Of a stretch of DNA of 23,719 nt, positions 1-8,514 are shown piece after piece. Numbering within the stretch: the first letter of the stretch is position 1; each line of letters opens with the position of its first letter. This DNA is from CAZTAO01 sp964611645. Its GTDB lineage: Bacteria > Armatimonadota > UBA5829. The notes beneath the pieces were generated by a model. That model had not been told where the DNA came from. It saw only the letters and a program-made list of their open reading frames with translations, and ran no database searches. The position numbers and the translations under genes are program-made. The stretch is from positions 1 through 23,719 of the forward strand of contig CAZTAO010000067.1 of assembly GCA_964611645.1 (NCBI GenBank). Reading direction: 5' to 3'.

Positions 1-310
1 AGAGAAGGCGACATGGGAAAAGTAGTACATATGAAGACCAGTAGTAACGTCCGCAAACGATATGAGAATCCCAATTTCCCCTCCTTCTTGTTGCCCGAGG
101 TCCGGGTATCACGAGCAGCTAATCCAGTCTTATCTCGTTGTGCTGAGGCTGAGGTAGGGTAAGCCCGATGCAGACACTGTAGCGCAAAAAGAAGTCTATG
201 TCAAACCAAACCGGCTATTATTCTACATAAGACACTACAGCAATGAGACTGCACGGGCTATGAAAGGCAGGATAATCTCCTACAGTGCTTCTCGATGATC
301 CATCACCCCG
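1..310. other. Non-coding left edge, nothing recognised
   Basis: No open reading frame of convincing length, no tRNA-like fold and no clear promoter was found here. It lies downstream of the minus-strand paaK gene and is somewhat more AT-rich than the coding regions. It may hold the 3' end of that transcript and the upstream region of a gene outside the window. A short CTGTAG/CTACAG pair around 176-240 is too weak to interpret. Confidence 0.4.
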
Positions 311-1609
311 TCACTCCCCCCGATTATCCAAAACCCTCTTCCCCGGTCCCACGCCCTGCAGGGTTCTTGGCTCGACCAAGCGTACCCTTGGCGTCAGGCC
401 GATCACCGACTGTATCCGCTTGCTGATCTTGTCTTTCAGCTCTACAATCTCGTGCATTTGGTCGCTTATCATTTGGGGTGAGAGTTCTACGTTGACGGTG
501 AGGTAATCCAGGCCGCCTTCTCGGTCGGCTACTATCTGGTAGTGGGGTTGTACCTGCTCTATGTCGTAGAGGAGCGCTTCTATTTCATGGGGGTAGACGT
601 TGACCCCGCGCACTATCAGTGTGTCGTCGGTGCGCTTTTTGATCGGGGTTATTCTTGCGCCTGTTCGGCCGCATTTGCATGGTTCTCTGGTGATGGTGGT
701 GAGGTCGCGGGTGCGGTACCTTATGGTGGGGGAGGCTTCCCTGGTGAGGGTGGTTATAACCAGTTCCCCCTCCGCGCCGTCGGGAACTGCCTTGAGGGTC
801 TCCGGGTCCACTGCCTCTATCAGGAAATGGTCCTCATTCACGTGCAGCCCGCACTTGTGCTCGCACTCTCCTGCGATGCCCGGGCCCATTACCGCGCTTA
901 CGCCGTAGTTGTCGGTGGCCGTGATGCCCAGCTTGGCTTCGATTTCGGCGCGGGTTTTGTCGCTCAGAGGTTCCCCGCCGAAAAGGCCGAACTTGAGGTG
1001 GAGCTTGTCCGCCGTAATCCCCATCTGGCCCATCATCTCTATCATATAGACCGCATGGCTGGGCGTGCCGACGAGCGCGGTGCTGCGGAAGTCCTGCATT
1101 ATCCTGATCTGGCGCTCCATTGTGGCCGAGGAAACCGGTATCACCGACGCCCCCAGCAGTTCCGCGCCGTAGTGCATCCCGAACCCGCCGGTGTAGAGGC
1201 CGTAGTCGAAGGCTATCTGGACAACATCGTCCTTAGTCACCCCCGCCGCGCTCAGCACCCTCGCCGCCATCTCCGACCAGTGGGCCAGATCGTTGTGCGT
1301 ATAACCCACCACCATAGGCCTGGCAGTCGCGCCGGATGACGAGTGAATGCGCACAATCTCCCTCAGCGGCACCGCGAACATCTCGTAAGGGTAGCCGTCG
1401 CGGAGGTCGTCCTTGGTGGTCACCGGCAGCTTGGCGAGGTCGCCCAGAGACTGCACATCCTCCGGCGCAAGGTTGAGCGCAGAGAATCTCTTATGATAGA
1501 AAGGGACGTTGCGATACGCCCGGTTGACGGTCGTCTGCAGCCGCTCCAACTGAAGCTGCTTCAGCTCAGACCGGTCCATAGCTTCGCTTTTGTCGTTCCA
1601 AATAGGCAT
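311..1609 (-). CDS. paaK: Phenylacetate-CoA ligase family protein
   Basis: Predicted AMP-forming ligase that activates phenylacetate or a related aryl/acyl acid to its CoA thioester in the cytoplasm. The 432 residues match the usual PaaK length. The phosphate-binding loop is SSGATARP at about 91-98, a variant of the usual SSGTTGKP. It is followed by VVGYT, the adenylation motif YGVSAVMGPG, and a C-terminal domain with RGVNVYPHEIE and a GPGKRV segment. The ATG start has AGAGGTG about 8 nt upstream. It is the last gene on the minus strand after livKHMGF, separated by a repeat-rich 340-nt gap. PaaK next to LIV-type transporters is a recurrent arrangement in anaerobes that ferment aromatic amino acids, where the ligase can handle aryl-acetates made from indolepyruvate or phenylpyruvate. 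Substrate is inferred; family membership is secure. Confidence 0.9.
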   Translation of the reverse strand: MPIWNDKSEAMDRSELKQLQLERLQTTVNRAYRNVPFYHKRFSALNLAPEDVQSLGDLAKLPVTTKDDLRDGYPYEMFAVPLREIVRIHSSSGATARPMVVGYTHNDLAHWSEMAARVLSAAGVTKDDVVQIAFDYGLYTGGFGMHYGAELLGASVIPVSSATMERQIRIMQDFRSTALVGTPSHAVYMIEMMGQMGITADKLHLKFGLFGGEPLSDKTRAEIEAKLGITATDNYGVSAVMGPGIAGECEHKCGLHVNEDHFLIEAVDPETLKAVPDGAEGELVITTLTREASPTIRYRTRDLTTITREPCKCGRTGARITPIKKRTDDTLIVRGVNVYPHEIEALLYDIEQVQPHYQIVADREGGLDYLTVNVELSPQMISDQMHEIVELKDKISKRIQSVIGLTPRVRLVEPRTLQGVGPGKRVLDNRGE

Positions 1610-1640
1610 ATCGTCACCTCTTTGTTCACGGAGTTCTTTT

Positions 1641-1936
1641 TACATGGATATACAGGATGGACAGGATAGGGAATTGGATTGTGCAGACCGCTTGCCCTGA
1701 GTGCTCGCCGCCAATACCACCCATCGCAAACAAGTGCTGGTATGGCGCGGCGAGTGTATCGAAGGGCAATCTCTTATCCGGGCGTCCTTCGATACGCCGC
1801 TCGTTCCTCACGGCTACTCAGGACTATCGGGGCCATACCCCCGCAGCGTGGGGAAGAAAGCAGATTCCTCGCAAGCTCGGAATGACAGTCACTCCATCGT
1901 CACCTTCCCATCCTGTCTATCCTGTCCATCCATGTA
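1641..1936. repeat. Composite palindromic intergenic repeat between livF and paaK
   Basis: Two arms beginning TACATGGAT (1641-1673 on plus, 1905-1936 on minus) form an imperfect inverted repeat built from reiterated GGACAGGAT-like units. Inside are nested stem-loops: ATACCA/TGGTAT (1714-1719 with 1738-1743), CTCGCCGC/GCGGCGAG (1704-1711 with 1747-1754), TATCGAAGG/CCTTCGATA (1757-1765 with 1786-1794), and ATTCC/GGAAT (1864-1868 with 1879-1883). There is no transposase. Short open frames across it have no coding character. It looks like a non-autonomous, MITE-like or REP-like intergenic element, and it would fold strongly in the livF-paaK transcript. Confidence 0.6.
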
Positions 1937-1950
1937 AAGTAATCCCCATC

Positions 1951-2687
<737 letters not shown>

Positions 2688-2688
<1 letters not shown>

Positions 2689-3476
2689 TAATTCGCCTCC
2701 ACGCCGAGATATGCGGCAATCACGTGAGGGTTGTTTTGAATCTCTTCAGGAGTGCCCTCGGCGATCTTCCGGCCCTGGTCAAGCACCATTACCTCGTCGG
2801 ATATATCCATCACAAACTGCATATCGTGGTCCACCAGCAGGACCGTCACTCCCTCCGAAACGATCCGCCCGATAAGCTCGGACAGCAGCCCGGTTTCCCT
2901 CGTGGAAAGGCCGGAGGCGGGCTCGTCGAGAAGCAGAAGCTTAGGTCTGCTGGCAAGCGCCCTGGCGATCTCAAGCATTCGCTGCTTGCCGAAGGGGAGG
3001 CTGGTGGCGTCGGAGTATGCCTCGCTTTCAAGGCCAACCCGCTGAAGCTGCAGCATCGACTCTTCCAATATCTGCCGCTCCTCCCGCCAGTGCCCGACCC
3101 ACCGCACCGCTGCGGATGCGATCCCCTGCCTGGTCCAGCAGTGGCACCCGACCATCACGTTTTCCAGCACCGTCATATTCTGAAAAAGCTGCACATTCTG
3201 GAATGTGCGCGCCAGCCCGAGCGCCGCCACCTCGTAGCACGACTTGCCTACAATGGAGACGCCGTTTATCTTAATATCCCCGCTGCTGACCGGCATTACC
3301 CGGGTTAGCAGGTTGAGCAGGGTGCTTTTCCCCGCGCCGTTGGGGCCGATGAGCGCCTTGGTCTGCCCGGCGTAGACTTTTGTGTCCACCCGGTCCACAG
3401 CGACCAGCCCGCCAAACGCGCGCGTGACTCCCTGCACGTCAACCAGTACTTCCACTGCCCTGTTTCGCCTTTCCAT
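2688..3476 (-). CDS. livG: LIV-type ABC transporter ATP-binding protein LivG
   Basis: First ATPase subunit of the same importer, 262 residues. It has Walker A GPNGAGKST, the LivG-type signature LPFGKQRMLEIARAL, Walker B LLLLDEP and the switch histidine in DHD. It pairs with LivF to drive the LivHM channel. The ATG at 3476 overlaps the end of livM by 38 nt and has no good ribosome site. The GTG at 3455, giving an N-terminus four residues before LVDVQGVTRAFGG, is a serious alternative start and fits the usual LivG N-terminus better. Function is secure and the exact start is not. Confidence 0.93.
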
Positions 3477-4878
3477 CTTTCGGTCGACGCGCCGCCCGCC
3501 AGGCGCCCACAGCCATATCGGTAAGCCCGCGCACGAGTCCCTGCGGGAGTATTACCATCACAATGATCAGCACCAGCCCAAACACAATCGGGTCGAGGCC
3601 CTTGAGGGTAAGGCCAAATACAGTAACATCGGCCTTGTCCAGGTTGAGCATCCAGGCTTTGAGAAGCTGGATCACCGCCGCGCCAAAGAGAGCGCCCCAG
3701 ACGCTCGCCATTCCCCCAACCACAACCATGACCAGAATCTGCACGGAGATCACAAAGTTGAAGTCGCCGGGGTTAACGTAGCCGATTCCGGCGTTGTGGG
3801 CGTGCAGGCTGCCTGCAACCGAGGCCATCGCCGCGCTGAACACAAACACCTGAACCTTGTAGCTCTCGGTGTCCACCCCCAACGACTCCGCCGCCACCTC
3901 GCTGCCGTGGACCGCCCGGAATGCCCGACCGACCCGGCTTCGGACTATGTTTACGGCTATCAGCAGTGCCAGAAACACAAACCCGTACACCAGGTAGTAA
4001 TACTGATGCTGCAGATCAACCGGCCCACCGGCCAGCGTTTCGAAGACTCGCTTGACCACGCGGGGCGAGCCGTCCAGCCACGCAATCGAGGGTATGCCGA
4101 AGATGCCGTCGCTTGAGCCGCCGGTGACGGCCGTCCACTGCCTGAAAACAATCTCAACTATGATTCCAAACCCCAGGGTAGCCATGGCGAGGTAGTTGCC
4201 TTTCAGCCGCAGCACCTGCCCGCCGATGAGATAGGCTATCAGCGAGGTGAATACTACGCCCACCACGATCCCCGTCCACGGCGAAGCCCCGCCGCGCGCC
4301 AGCACACCGTTCAGGAACCACGCGCACACCATCATCACAATAGGCGCGACAGCTCCCGCGAAAAGCGACCTCCACCAGGACAGCCTCAGCGCGAGGCCTA
4401 TCACGGCCATCCCGACCCCGTAGACAAGTATCATACCGATAGGCCCACCGGGCACGAACCCGGCCAATCTGCCCAATAGCACCAGACCGCCAACCCCCAC
4501 TATCAGCTTCCATCCCGAGACCTTTGTAACGCTCATCAGAGCCGCCGCGCCCGCGAGTATCCCAACACCGGCGCTGAACCCGGGGATGACCTCGGTAACG
4601 ATTGGTTTGACTGTGAGAATGGCGGAGGTATAGGCCCCTATTCCGAAAAAGGCCGCGTGGCCCAGGGAGACCTGCCCGGCGTATCCCATCAGGAGGTTCA
4701 ACCCCAGCGCAAGAAGAGCGCTTATGCCTATATAGATAAGGATGGTAAGTTGGGTGCCGGTGGCATATCTGGGCAGCAGGAAGCAGACTACCGCAAACAG
4801 CACAAACGGCAGTACGCTCCAGATGTTGAAGCCTGTTTTCACCGGCCGGGTTCGGTTGTCGGTTGCTTCGACAGCCAT
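3439..4878 (-). CDS. livM: LIV-type ABC transporter permease LivM, enlarged
   Basis: Integral membrane permease that forms the translocation pore with LivH. Family landmarks are LGLNLLMGYAGQVSLGHAAFFGIGAYTS at about 58-85 and the block ending LRLKGNYLAMATLGFG near 238. A glycine-rich loop VGGMASVWGALFGA lies near the coupling region, and the C-terminus has LPQGLVRG. At 479 residues it is clearly longer than most LivM proteins. The extra length sits at about 95-200 and consists of several hydrophobic stretches that look like added membrane segments between the conserved N-terminal block and the first LRLKG motif. The ATG lies 3 nt after the livH stop, with AAGGAGG further upstream inside livH. 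It overlaps livG at its 3' end. Confidence 0.93.
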   Translation of the reverse strand: MAVEATDNRTRPVKTGFNIWSVLPFVLFAVVCFLLPRYATGTQLTILIYIGISALLALGLNLLMGYAGQVSLGHAAFFGIGAYTSAILTVKPIVTEVIPGFSAGVGILAGAAALMSVTKVSGWKLIVGVGGLVLLGRLAGFVPGGPIGMILVYGVGMAVIGLALRLSWWRSLFAGAVAPIVMMVCAWFLNGVLARGGASPWTGIVVGVVFTSLIAYLIGGQVLRLKGNYLAMATLGFGIIVEIVFRQWTAVTGGSSDGIFGIPSIAWLDGSPRVVKRVFETLAGGPVDLQHQYYYLVYGFVFLALLIAVNIVRSRVGRAFRAVHGSEVAAESLGVDTESYKVQVFVFSAAMASVAGSLHAHNAGIGYVNPGDFNFVISVQILVMVVVGGMASVWGALFGAAVIQLLKAWMLNLDKADVTVFGLTLKGLDPIVFGLVLIIVMVILPQGLVRGLTDMAVGAWRAARRPKDGKAKQGSGSTG

Positions 4879-4881
4879 AGC

Positions 4882-5781
4882 CTAACCCGCCTCCTTCCGA
4901 CGCCCCAGCAGTCCCTGGGGTCTAACAAGGAGGATGACCAGCAGGATCACGAAGGCGACGGCGTCTTTGTAGTCGCTCCAGAGCATACCGCCGGCTAACG
5001 ACTCAACAATCCCAAGCGTGAGCCCGGCCAGAACGCTTCCACCGAAGTTGCCCAGGCCACCCAGCACCGCCGCGCAGAAGCCCTTCAGGCCAAGCGCAGT
5101 GCCCATGGTGCATCTGGCATAGAACACCGGGGAAACCGTGACTCCGGCAATGGCTCCCATTCCCGCTGCCATAATGAAAGACAAAACTATCATTCGCTTG
5201 ACGCTTATCCCGACCAGCTTCGCGCCGGTTGGGTTGGCGGAGCAAGCGCGCATTGCCTGGCCAATGAGCGTGTACTTGTAGAATAATTGCAGACCTACGA
5301 CCAGCAGAGCGGTGACACCGATAACCCACAGGTCCTGGGCTCTGAACACCGCTCCGAGCAGGTGGAACGTGCGATCCTCAACTCCGTAGTCTGTGGGCAC
5401 TCCCGTGAACGGAGCCACAGGCATGGCCTGCTCTCCCCACAGAAGCTGCGCCACTCCGCGGAGCATAATGGACGCGCCGACCGTAATGATGATGAGAGAG
5501 ACAACTGAAGCCCGTTTGAGAGGTATGAGAACACACATAGCCACAAGCGCGCCTACAAGGCACCCGGCCAGCACCGCGACCGGAAACGCAATCGCCAGGC
5601 TGTACTTGGCGAGCAGGACGGCCGCAACCATCGCCCCCACCATCACAAACTCCCCCTGGGCAAAGTTGATCACCTGGGTGCTGTTGTAGATGATTGAGAA
5701 CCCGATCGCGACAATTGCATAAATGCAGCCGCTGGTGATCCCGGAGACCACCAACTGCGGAATCTGACTGAACTGATCCAC
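4882..5781 (-). CDS. livH: LIV-type ABC transporter permease LivH
   Basis: Second permease of the importer, 299 residues, standard for LivH. Landmarks are GITSGCIYAIVAIGFSIIYNSTQVINFAQGEF near the N-terminus (the NFAQGE motif is characteristic). Next come MRACSANPTGAKLVGI in the cytoplasmic coupling loop, FCAAVLGGLGNFGGSVLAG, and a C-terminal RPQGLLGR. The start is GTG at 5781 with AGGAG 5 nt upstream. It follows livK after 149 nt that contain three stem-loops, and is nearly abutted by livM. Confidence 0.95.
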   Translation of the reverse strand: MDQFSQIPQLVVSGITSGCIYAIVAIGFSIIYNSTQVINFAQGEFVMVGAMVAAVLLAKYSLAIAFPVAVLAGCLVGALVAMCVLIPLKRASVVSLIIITVGASIMLRGVAQLLWGEQAMPVAPFTGVPTDYGVEDRTFHLLGAVFRAQDLWVIGVTALLVVGLQLFYKYTLIGQAMRACSANPTGAKLVGISVKRMIVLSFIMAAGMGAIAGVTVSPVFYARCTMGTALGLKGFCAAVLGGLGNFGGSVLAGLTLGIVESLAGGMLWSDYKDAVAFVILLVILLVRPQGLLGRRKEAG

Positions 5782-5800
5782 CTGTACTCCTACCGGGGCA

Positions 5801-5826
5801 GGTTGGGGCCTCGTGAGGCCCCAACC
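5801..5826 (-). repeat. Stem-loop upstream of livH
   Basis: Perfect 12-base arms GGTTGGGGCCTC and GAGGCCCCAACC separated by GT (effectively 11 bp with a CGTG loop). It lies about 20 nt before the livH start on the transcribed strand and has no U-run. It is therefore more likely an mRNA processing or stability element than a terminator. Confidence 0.65.
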
Positions 5827-5845
5827 GTGTCAATAATCGATATCT

Positions 5846-5872
5846 GCGTCGGGCTGCTCTTCCTCCCGACGC
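5846..5872 (-). repeat. Stem-loop, middle of livK-livH gap
   Basis: Eight-base arms GCGTCGGG and CCCGACGC with an 11-nt loop. It is the second of three hairpins in the livK-livH spacer and lacks a U-tract. Confidence 0.6.
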
Positions 5873-5883
5873 TGCTCTGGATT

Positions 5884-5910
5884 GCTTCGGCGCGAGAAGC
5901 CTGCCGAAGC
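5884..5910 (-). repeat. Stem-loop just downstream of livK
   Basis: Eight-base arms GCTTCGGC and GCCGAAGC with an 11-nt loop, lying 20 nt after the livK stop on the transcribed strand. It could protect the 3' end of a processed livK mRNA, as REP-type hairpins do after binding-protein genes. That role is inference. Confidence 0.6.
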
Positions 5911-5930
5911 ATACCAAGGACAGGGATGCT

Positions 5931-7082
5931 CTATTTGGCCAGAGTCCACTTGCCGCCGGAGATCCGCACGAACGCGAAGGCGTCACGGTTGATCCCGTTG
6001 TGGTCCTTGGGACTGAAGTTGAATATGCCGCTGATTCCGACGAAGCCCTTGGTATTCTCGATTGCGCTTCTGATCTTGGCTTTGTTCCCTTCGCTCTTGG
6101 CCGCCGCTTTGACTACGAGCATAATGGCATCCCACGCGTGGCCGCCGAATGTATTCGCGGGCACTTTGAATGCTTTTTGGAAGTCGGCATTGTATTTCAC
6201 CAACTGCTTCTTCTGGGGATCGCTGGACGAGATTGCGCCTGCGACTATCAGCTTGCCTGCCGGGAACACAACGCCTTCAGCGGCGCTGCCGGCTAGTTTG
6301 ATGAATGTCTTGTTCGCGATTCCGTGGCTCATGATCAGCGGCATCTTCAGGCCGAGCCTCTGAACTCCCTTGGCTACCATCGCGGGTCCGGGGTTGGTTC
6401 CCCAACAGATGATGGCCTGGGGCCTTGCCGCGCGCAGCTTGGTGAGCTGGGAAGTCATATCGGTGTCAGCGGAGGCAAATGACTCCATCGCAACCGTCTT
6501 GATGCCGTGTGTCGGCGACAGTCGGACCCACTGGTCGCGGCCACTGGAACCGAATGCGTTGGAATCGTAGATGAAGCCCACGGTCTTGATCTTCTTGGAC
6601 TTGAGGTAGACGATGATCCTCTCAATCGCCAGCGAGTCTGACTGAGCGGTCTTGAAAACATAAGACTTAACGGGGATCACGATCTTCGCGCTTGCCGCGC
6701 AGGAGATCAGCGGCATTCCGGCCTTCTGGCACATATCGGCAATTGCCAGGCTGGGTCCCGAGAGTGTCGGGCCGATGATAGCAATGACGTTCTTGTTGCC
6801 GAGAAGCTGCGAGCAGGCCTGAACCGCCTGTTGTGGATTGCCGCCGTCATCGTAGAACTCGATCTTGAGAGGATGACCGGCTATCCCGCCTGCCGCATTT
6901 ATCTGCTTGGCCACCATCTCCACAGACTGTCGCTCCGGAACGCCCAGCGGCGCGTTGTCACCGGTAGTCGAGAATATCGCCCCTACGATGTACGGGCTCT
7001 TCGCTGCCCAACTTGAGGATACCGCCAGCCCGATGGCTAGTATAGCAACAACCAAAATCAATACAACACGTTTTCCTGACAT
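5931..7082 (-). CDS. livK: Periplasmic branched-chain amino acid-type binding protein LivK
   Basis: Solute-binding protein that captures the substrate in the periplasm and delivers it to LivHM. The 383-residue product has a clear signal peptide (basic MSGKR, hydrophobic 6-21, cleavage near SSWAA, about 26-27). It continues with the type I periplasmic binding fold: IVGAIFSTTGDNAPLG, AKQINAAGGIAGHPL, YDDGGNPQQAV, IGPTLSGPSLA. No lipobox is present. The ATG is preceded by AAGGAGGGG at a usable distance. It heads the liv operon. The specific ligand (leucine-like, aromatic, or another small organic acid) cannot be read from the sequence; the paaK link makes aromatic amino acids possible. Confidence 0.94.
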   Translation of the reverse strand: MSGKRVVLILVVAILAIGLAVSSSWAAKSPYIVGAIFSTTGDNAPLGVPERQSVEMVAKQINAAGGIAGHPLKIEFYDDGGNPQQAVQACSQLLGNKNVIAIIGPTLSGPSLAIADMCQKAGMPLISCAASAKIVIPVKSYVFKTAQSDSLAIERIIVYLKSKKIKTVGFIYDSNAFGSSGRDQWVRLSPTHGIKTVAMESFASADTDMTSQLTKLRAARPQAIICWGTNPGPAMVAKGVQRLGLKMPLIMSHGIANKTFIKLAGSAAEGVVFPAGKLIVAGAISSSDPQKKQLVKYNADFQKAFKVPANTFGGHAWDAIMLVVKAAAKSEGNKAKIRSAIENTKGFVGISGIFNFSPKDHNGINRDAFAFVRISGGKWTLAK

Positions 7083-7193
7083 AACCCATTCCCCTCCTTG
7101 AAGGATTACGCCGGGCGCCGGCCACGGACGGCAAGCCCCCGGTCGTCCTGAAGACTACCGGTAATGTAGTTCTTCTTTCGCAACACGGTAGCA

Positions 7194-7237
7194 CATGATC
7201 TCATCAGTTCTGCTCGCGCCTGAATACTGAGATCATG
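7194..7237. repeat. Inverted repeat upstream of livK
   Basis: Perfect 10-base arms CATGATCTCA (7194-7203) and TGAGATCATG (7228-7237) with a 24-nt spacer. Four more matching bases (GTAG/CTAC) flank the arms after short gaps. It lies 110-155 nt upstream of the livK start. It could be an operator pair for a liv regulator or a leader RNA stem. No evidence selects between these. Confidence 0.55.
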
Positions 7238-7367
7238 CAACTACTTCGACCCTCCGACGCAATACTCCTTCACAGCCACAAAATGTTGCTCACACTTTTC
7301 TCAGGTATTGTCGCTGTATGTTAAGGCGGTGCTGGGGTGGAGCCGGGCCTTGGGAACGCGAGCTGCC

Positions 7368-7411
7368 CTATTTCCGTAACTTATATGTGTCTCGAAAAGT
7401 TACGCAAATAG
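7368..7411. promoter_or_regulatory. Long inverted repeat upstream of envelope operon promoter
   Basis: Arms CTATTTCCGTAACTT (7368-7382) and AAGTTACGCAAATAG (7397-7411) are complementary at 14 of 15 positions, with a 14-nt spacer. The centre is about 67 nt upstream of the predicted start of transcription at about 7457, a position typical of class I activator sites. No U-tract follows either arm, so a terminator is unlikely. The binding protein is unknown. Confidence 0.6.
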
Positions 7412-7422
7412 CCTCGCAGTTG

Positions 7423-7450
7423 TTGACTGAGCCGATTCTTGGTGTATAAT
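7423..7450 (+). promoter_or_regulatory. Sigma-70 type promoter of the envelope operon
   Basis: The -35 box TTGACT (7423-7428, five of six consensus bases) and the -10 box TATAAT (7445-7450, perfect) are separated by 16 bp. Transcription would begin near 7457, leaving a leader of only about 16 nt that carries AAGGG before the ATG at 7473. Confidence 0.8.
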
Positions 7451-7472
7451 ATAGGAGGAAAGGGTCACCGAA

Positions 7473-8507
7473 ATGCTAGATGACTACAAGTACAGCGTAG
7501 GCCGCCTCGTGGTATATGAACACCCCGACCCCAAGCTCCCTCGGCAGAGTTACGGCCAGTATGGCCACAAGAAGACCATCGGCGAGATAGTCTCTGTAGA
7601 CATGCTTCCAGGCCCCCAGCCGCATTGGGTATACGTGATACGCAATTTCCGGAACCAGGAAATGGCGCGCGCGGAAGAAGACAAGATCAAGTTCGCCACT
7701 TCCGCAAGCAGGTATTGGCGTCGAGGGAACCAGAAGGTCGCTGAACCCAGGATACCCGAGAACTCGCTGGTTGAGATAATTGCCAAAGCCCTGTCGGAGC
7801 CGGCTCGCGAGAGCATGCTGCGCAGCGCGCTTCGTGACATCCTCCAGAAGGAACAATCCTCGCTGCGTTCAGCCCAGGAAGGTATGAACCTTCCGGTAGG
7901 TACCGGTGACTATATCAGGGTGCGCGGCGACCTCCGCAAGGAGTCAGAGCCGATTCACAACCACTATGCGAAAATACTCACCTGTGAGCCATCGGACATC
8001 GCGGGCATAGAGAACCCCGATGCCAAGCCTGGACATCCGAGAATGTACCGAACCAAGCGTGTTTTCAAAGTGGTAACCAGCGAGGGCGAGAAAGCCGAAG
8101 TATACGATGCCGAAGTGAAGGTGTTCTACACCTGCGACTCCGGCAAGACCGTGCTCAACTGGCGCGCGGCCACACTGCTCGCCGAGAGCTTTGGCGACGC
8201 CCCGCCGTATAACCTGGAATTCGAGTATCTTATCGAGCACATCTTCACCAGAGACGAGTTGGCGAGCATCAAGCGCAGGGAACTGGTTCAGATGCTGGGT
8301 CGGCTAATGTATGTGAAGGGGAAGCTGGGCTACAGGGAGTTCATCCGACGGGATCACATCTTCAGCGGAATGCCCAAGAGCCACCTTGTGGATTCGGTCC
8401 TTGAGGTGTCCCGCTTCGACTCCAAGCGTAACCGGCAGCTCACGCCCGATGAGATCGCCACCCGACGGAAGCAGTATTTCCGACTCAGACGAATCCTCAA
8501 GTCGTGA
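7473..8507 (+). CDS. Unrecognised 344-residue protein leading the LPS operon
   Basis: I do not recognise this protein. It is soluble (no signal peptide or membrane segment) and charged. The N-terminus (about 8-75, VGRLVVYEHP to DKIKF) looks like a small beta-barrel with glycine turns and a WVYVI strand. A helical linker follows (about 95-130, EIIAKALSEPARESMLRSAL). A second beta-rich segment starts near 145 (GDYIRVRGDL) and contains YRTKRVFKVV and EVKVFYTC. A basic, helical C-terminus (about 255-344) ends RRKQYFRLRRILKS. The two barrel-like segments recall SH3/KOW or CarD-like folds, but no diagnostic motif supports a nucleic acid role. It has its own strong promoter and lies only 7 nt before lpxK, so it is co-transcribed with lipid A genes and may regulate or assist them. 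It is clearly coding, since the reading frame is long and matches the promoter, ribosome site and gene spacing. Confidence 0.85.
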   Translation: MLDDYKYSVGRLVVYEHPDPKLPRQSYGQYGHKKTIGEIVSVDMLPGPQPHWVYVIRNFRNQEMARAEEDKIKFATSASRYWRRGNQKVAEPRIPENSLVEIIAKALSEPARESMLRSALRDILQKEQSSLRSAQEGMNLPVGTGDYIRVRGDLRKESEPIHNHYAKILTCEPSDIAGIENPDAKPGHPRMYRTKRVFKVVTSEGEKAEVYDAEVKVFYTCDSGKTVLNWRAATLLAESFGDAPPYNLEFEYLIEHIFTRDELASIKRRELVQMLGRLMYVKGKLGYREFIRRDHIFSGMPKSHLVDSVLEVSRFDSKRNRQLTPDEIATRRKQYFRLRRILKS

Positions 8508-8514
8508 TGAGCCG

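Larger units (their letters stand above)
7083..7472. other. Divergent regulatory region between livK and the envelope operon
   Basis: A 390-nt gene-free stretch between divergent operons. Rightward it carries a near-consensus promoter with a long dyad upstream, annotated separately. Leftward, for livK, no convincing -35/-10 pair was found. A 10-bp-arm inverted repeat (7194-7237) and a small hairpin in the probable livK leader (CCGGT 7139-7143 with ACCGG 7157-7161, one internal mismatch) are visible. Confidence 0.6.

Noticed and set aside
542..1339. 265-codon open frame on the plus strand
   Set aside because: It lies wholly antisense to paaK, whose motifs, length and ribosome site are clear. 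The plus-strand product has no recognisable domain.
8386..8514. 43-residue N-terminal extension of LpxK
   Set aside because: It lies inside the preceding gene in another frame. The ATG at 8515 gives the normal LpxK N-terminus.
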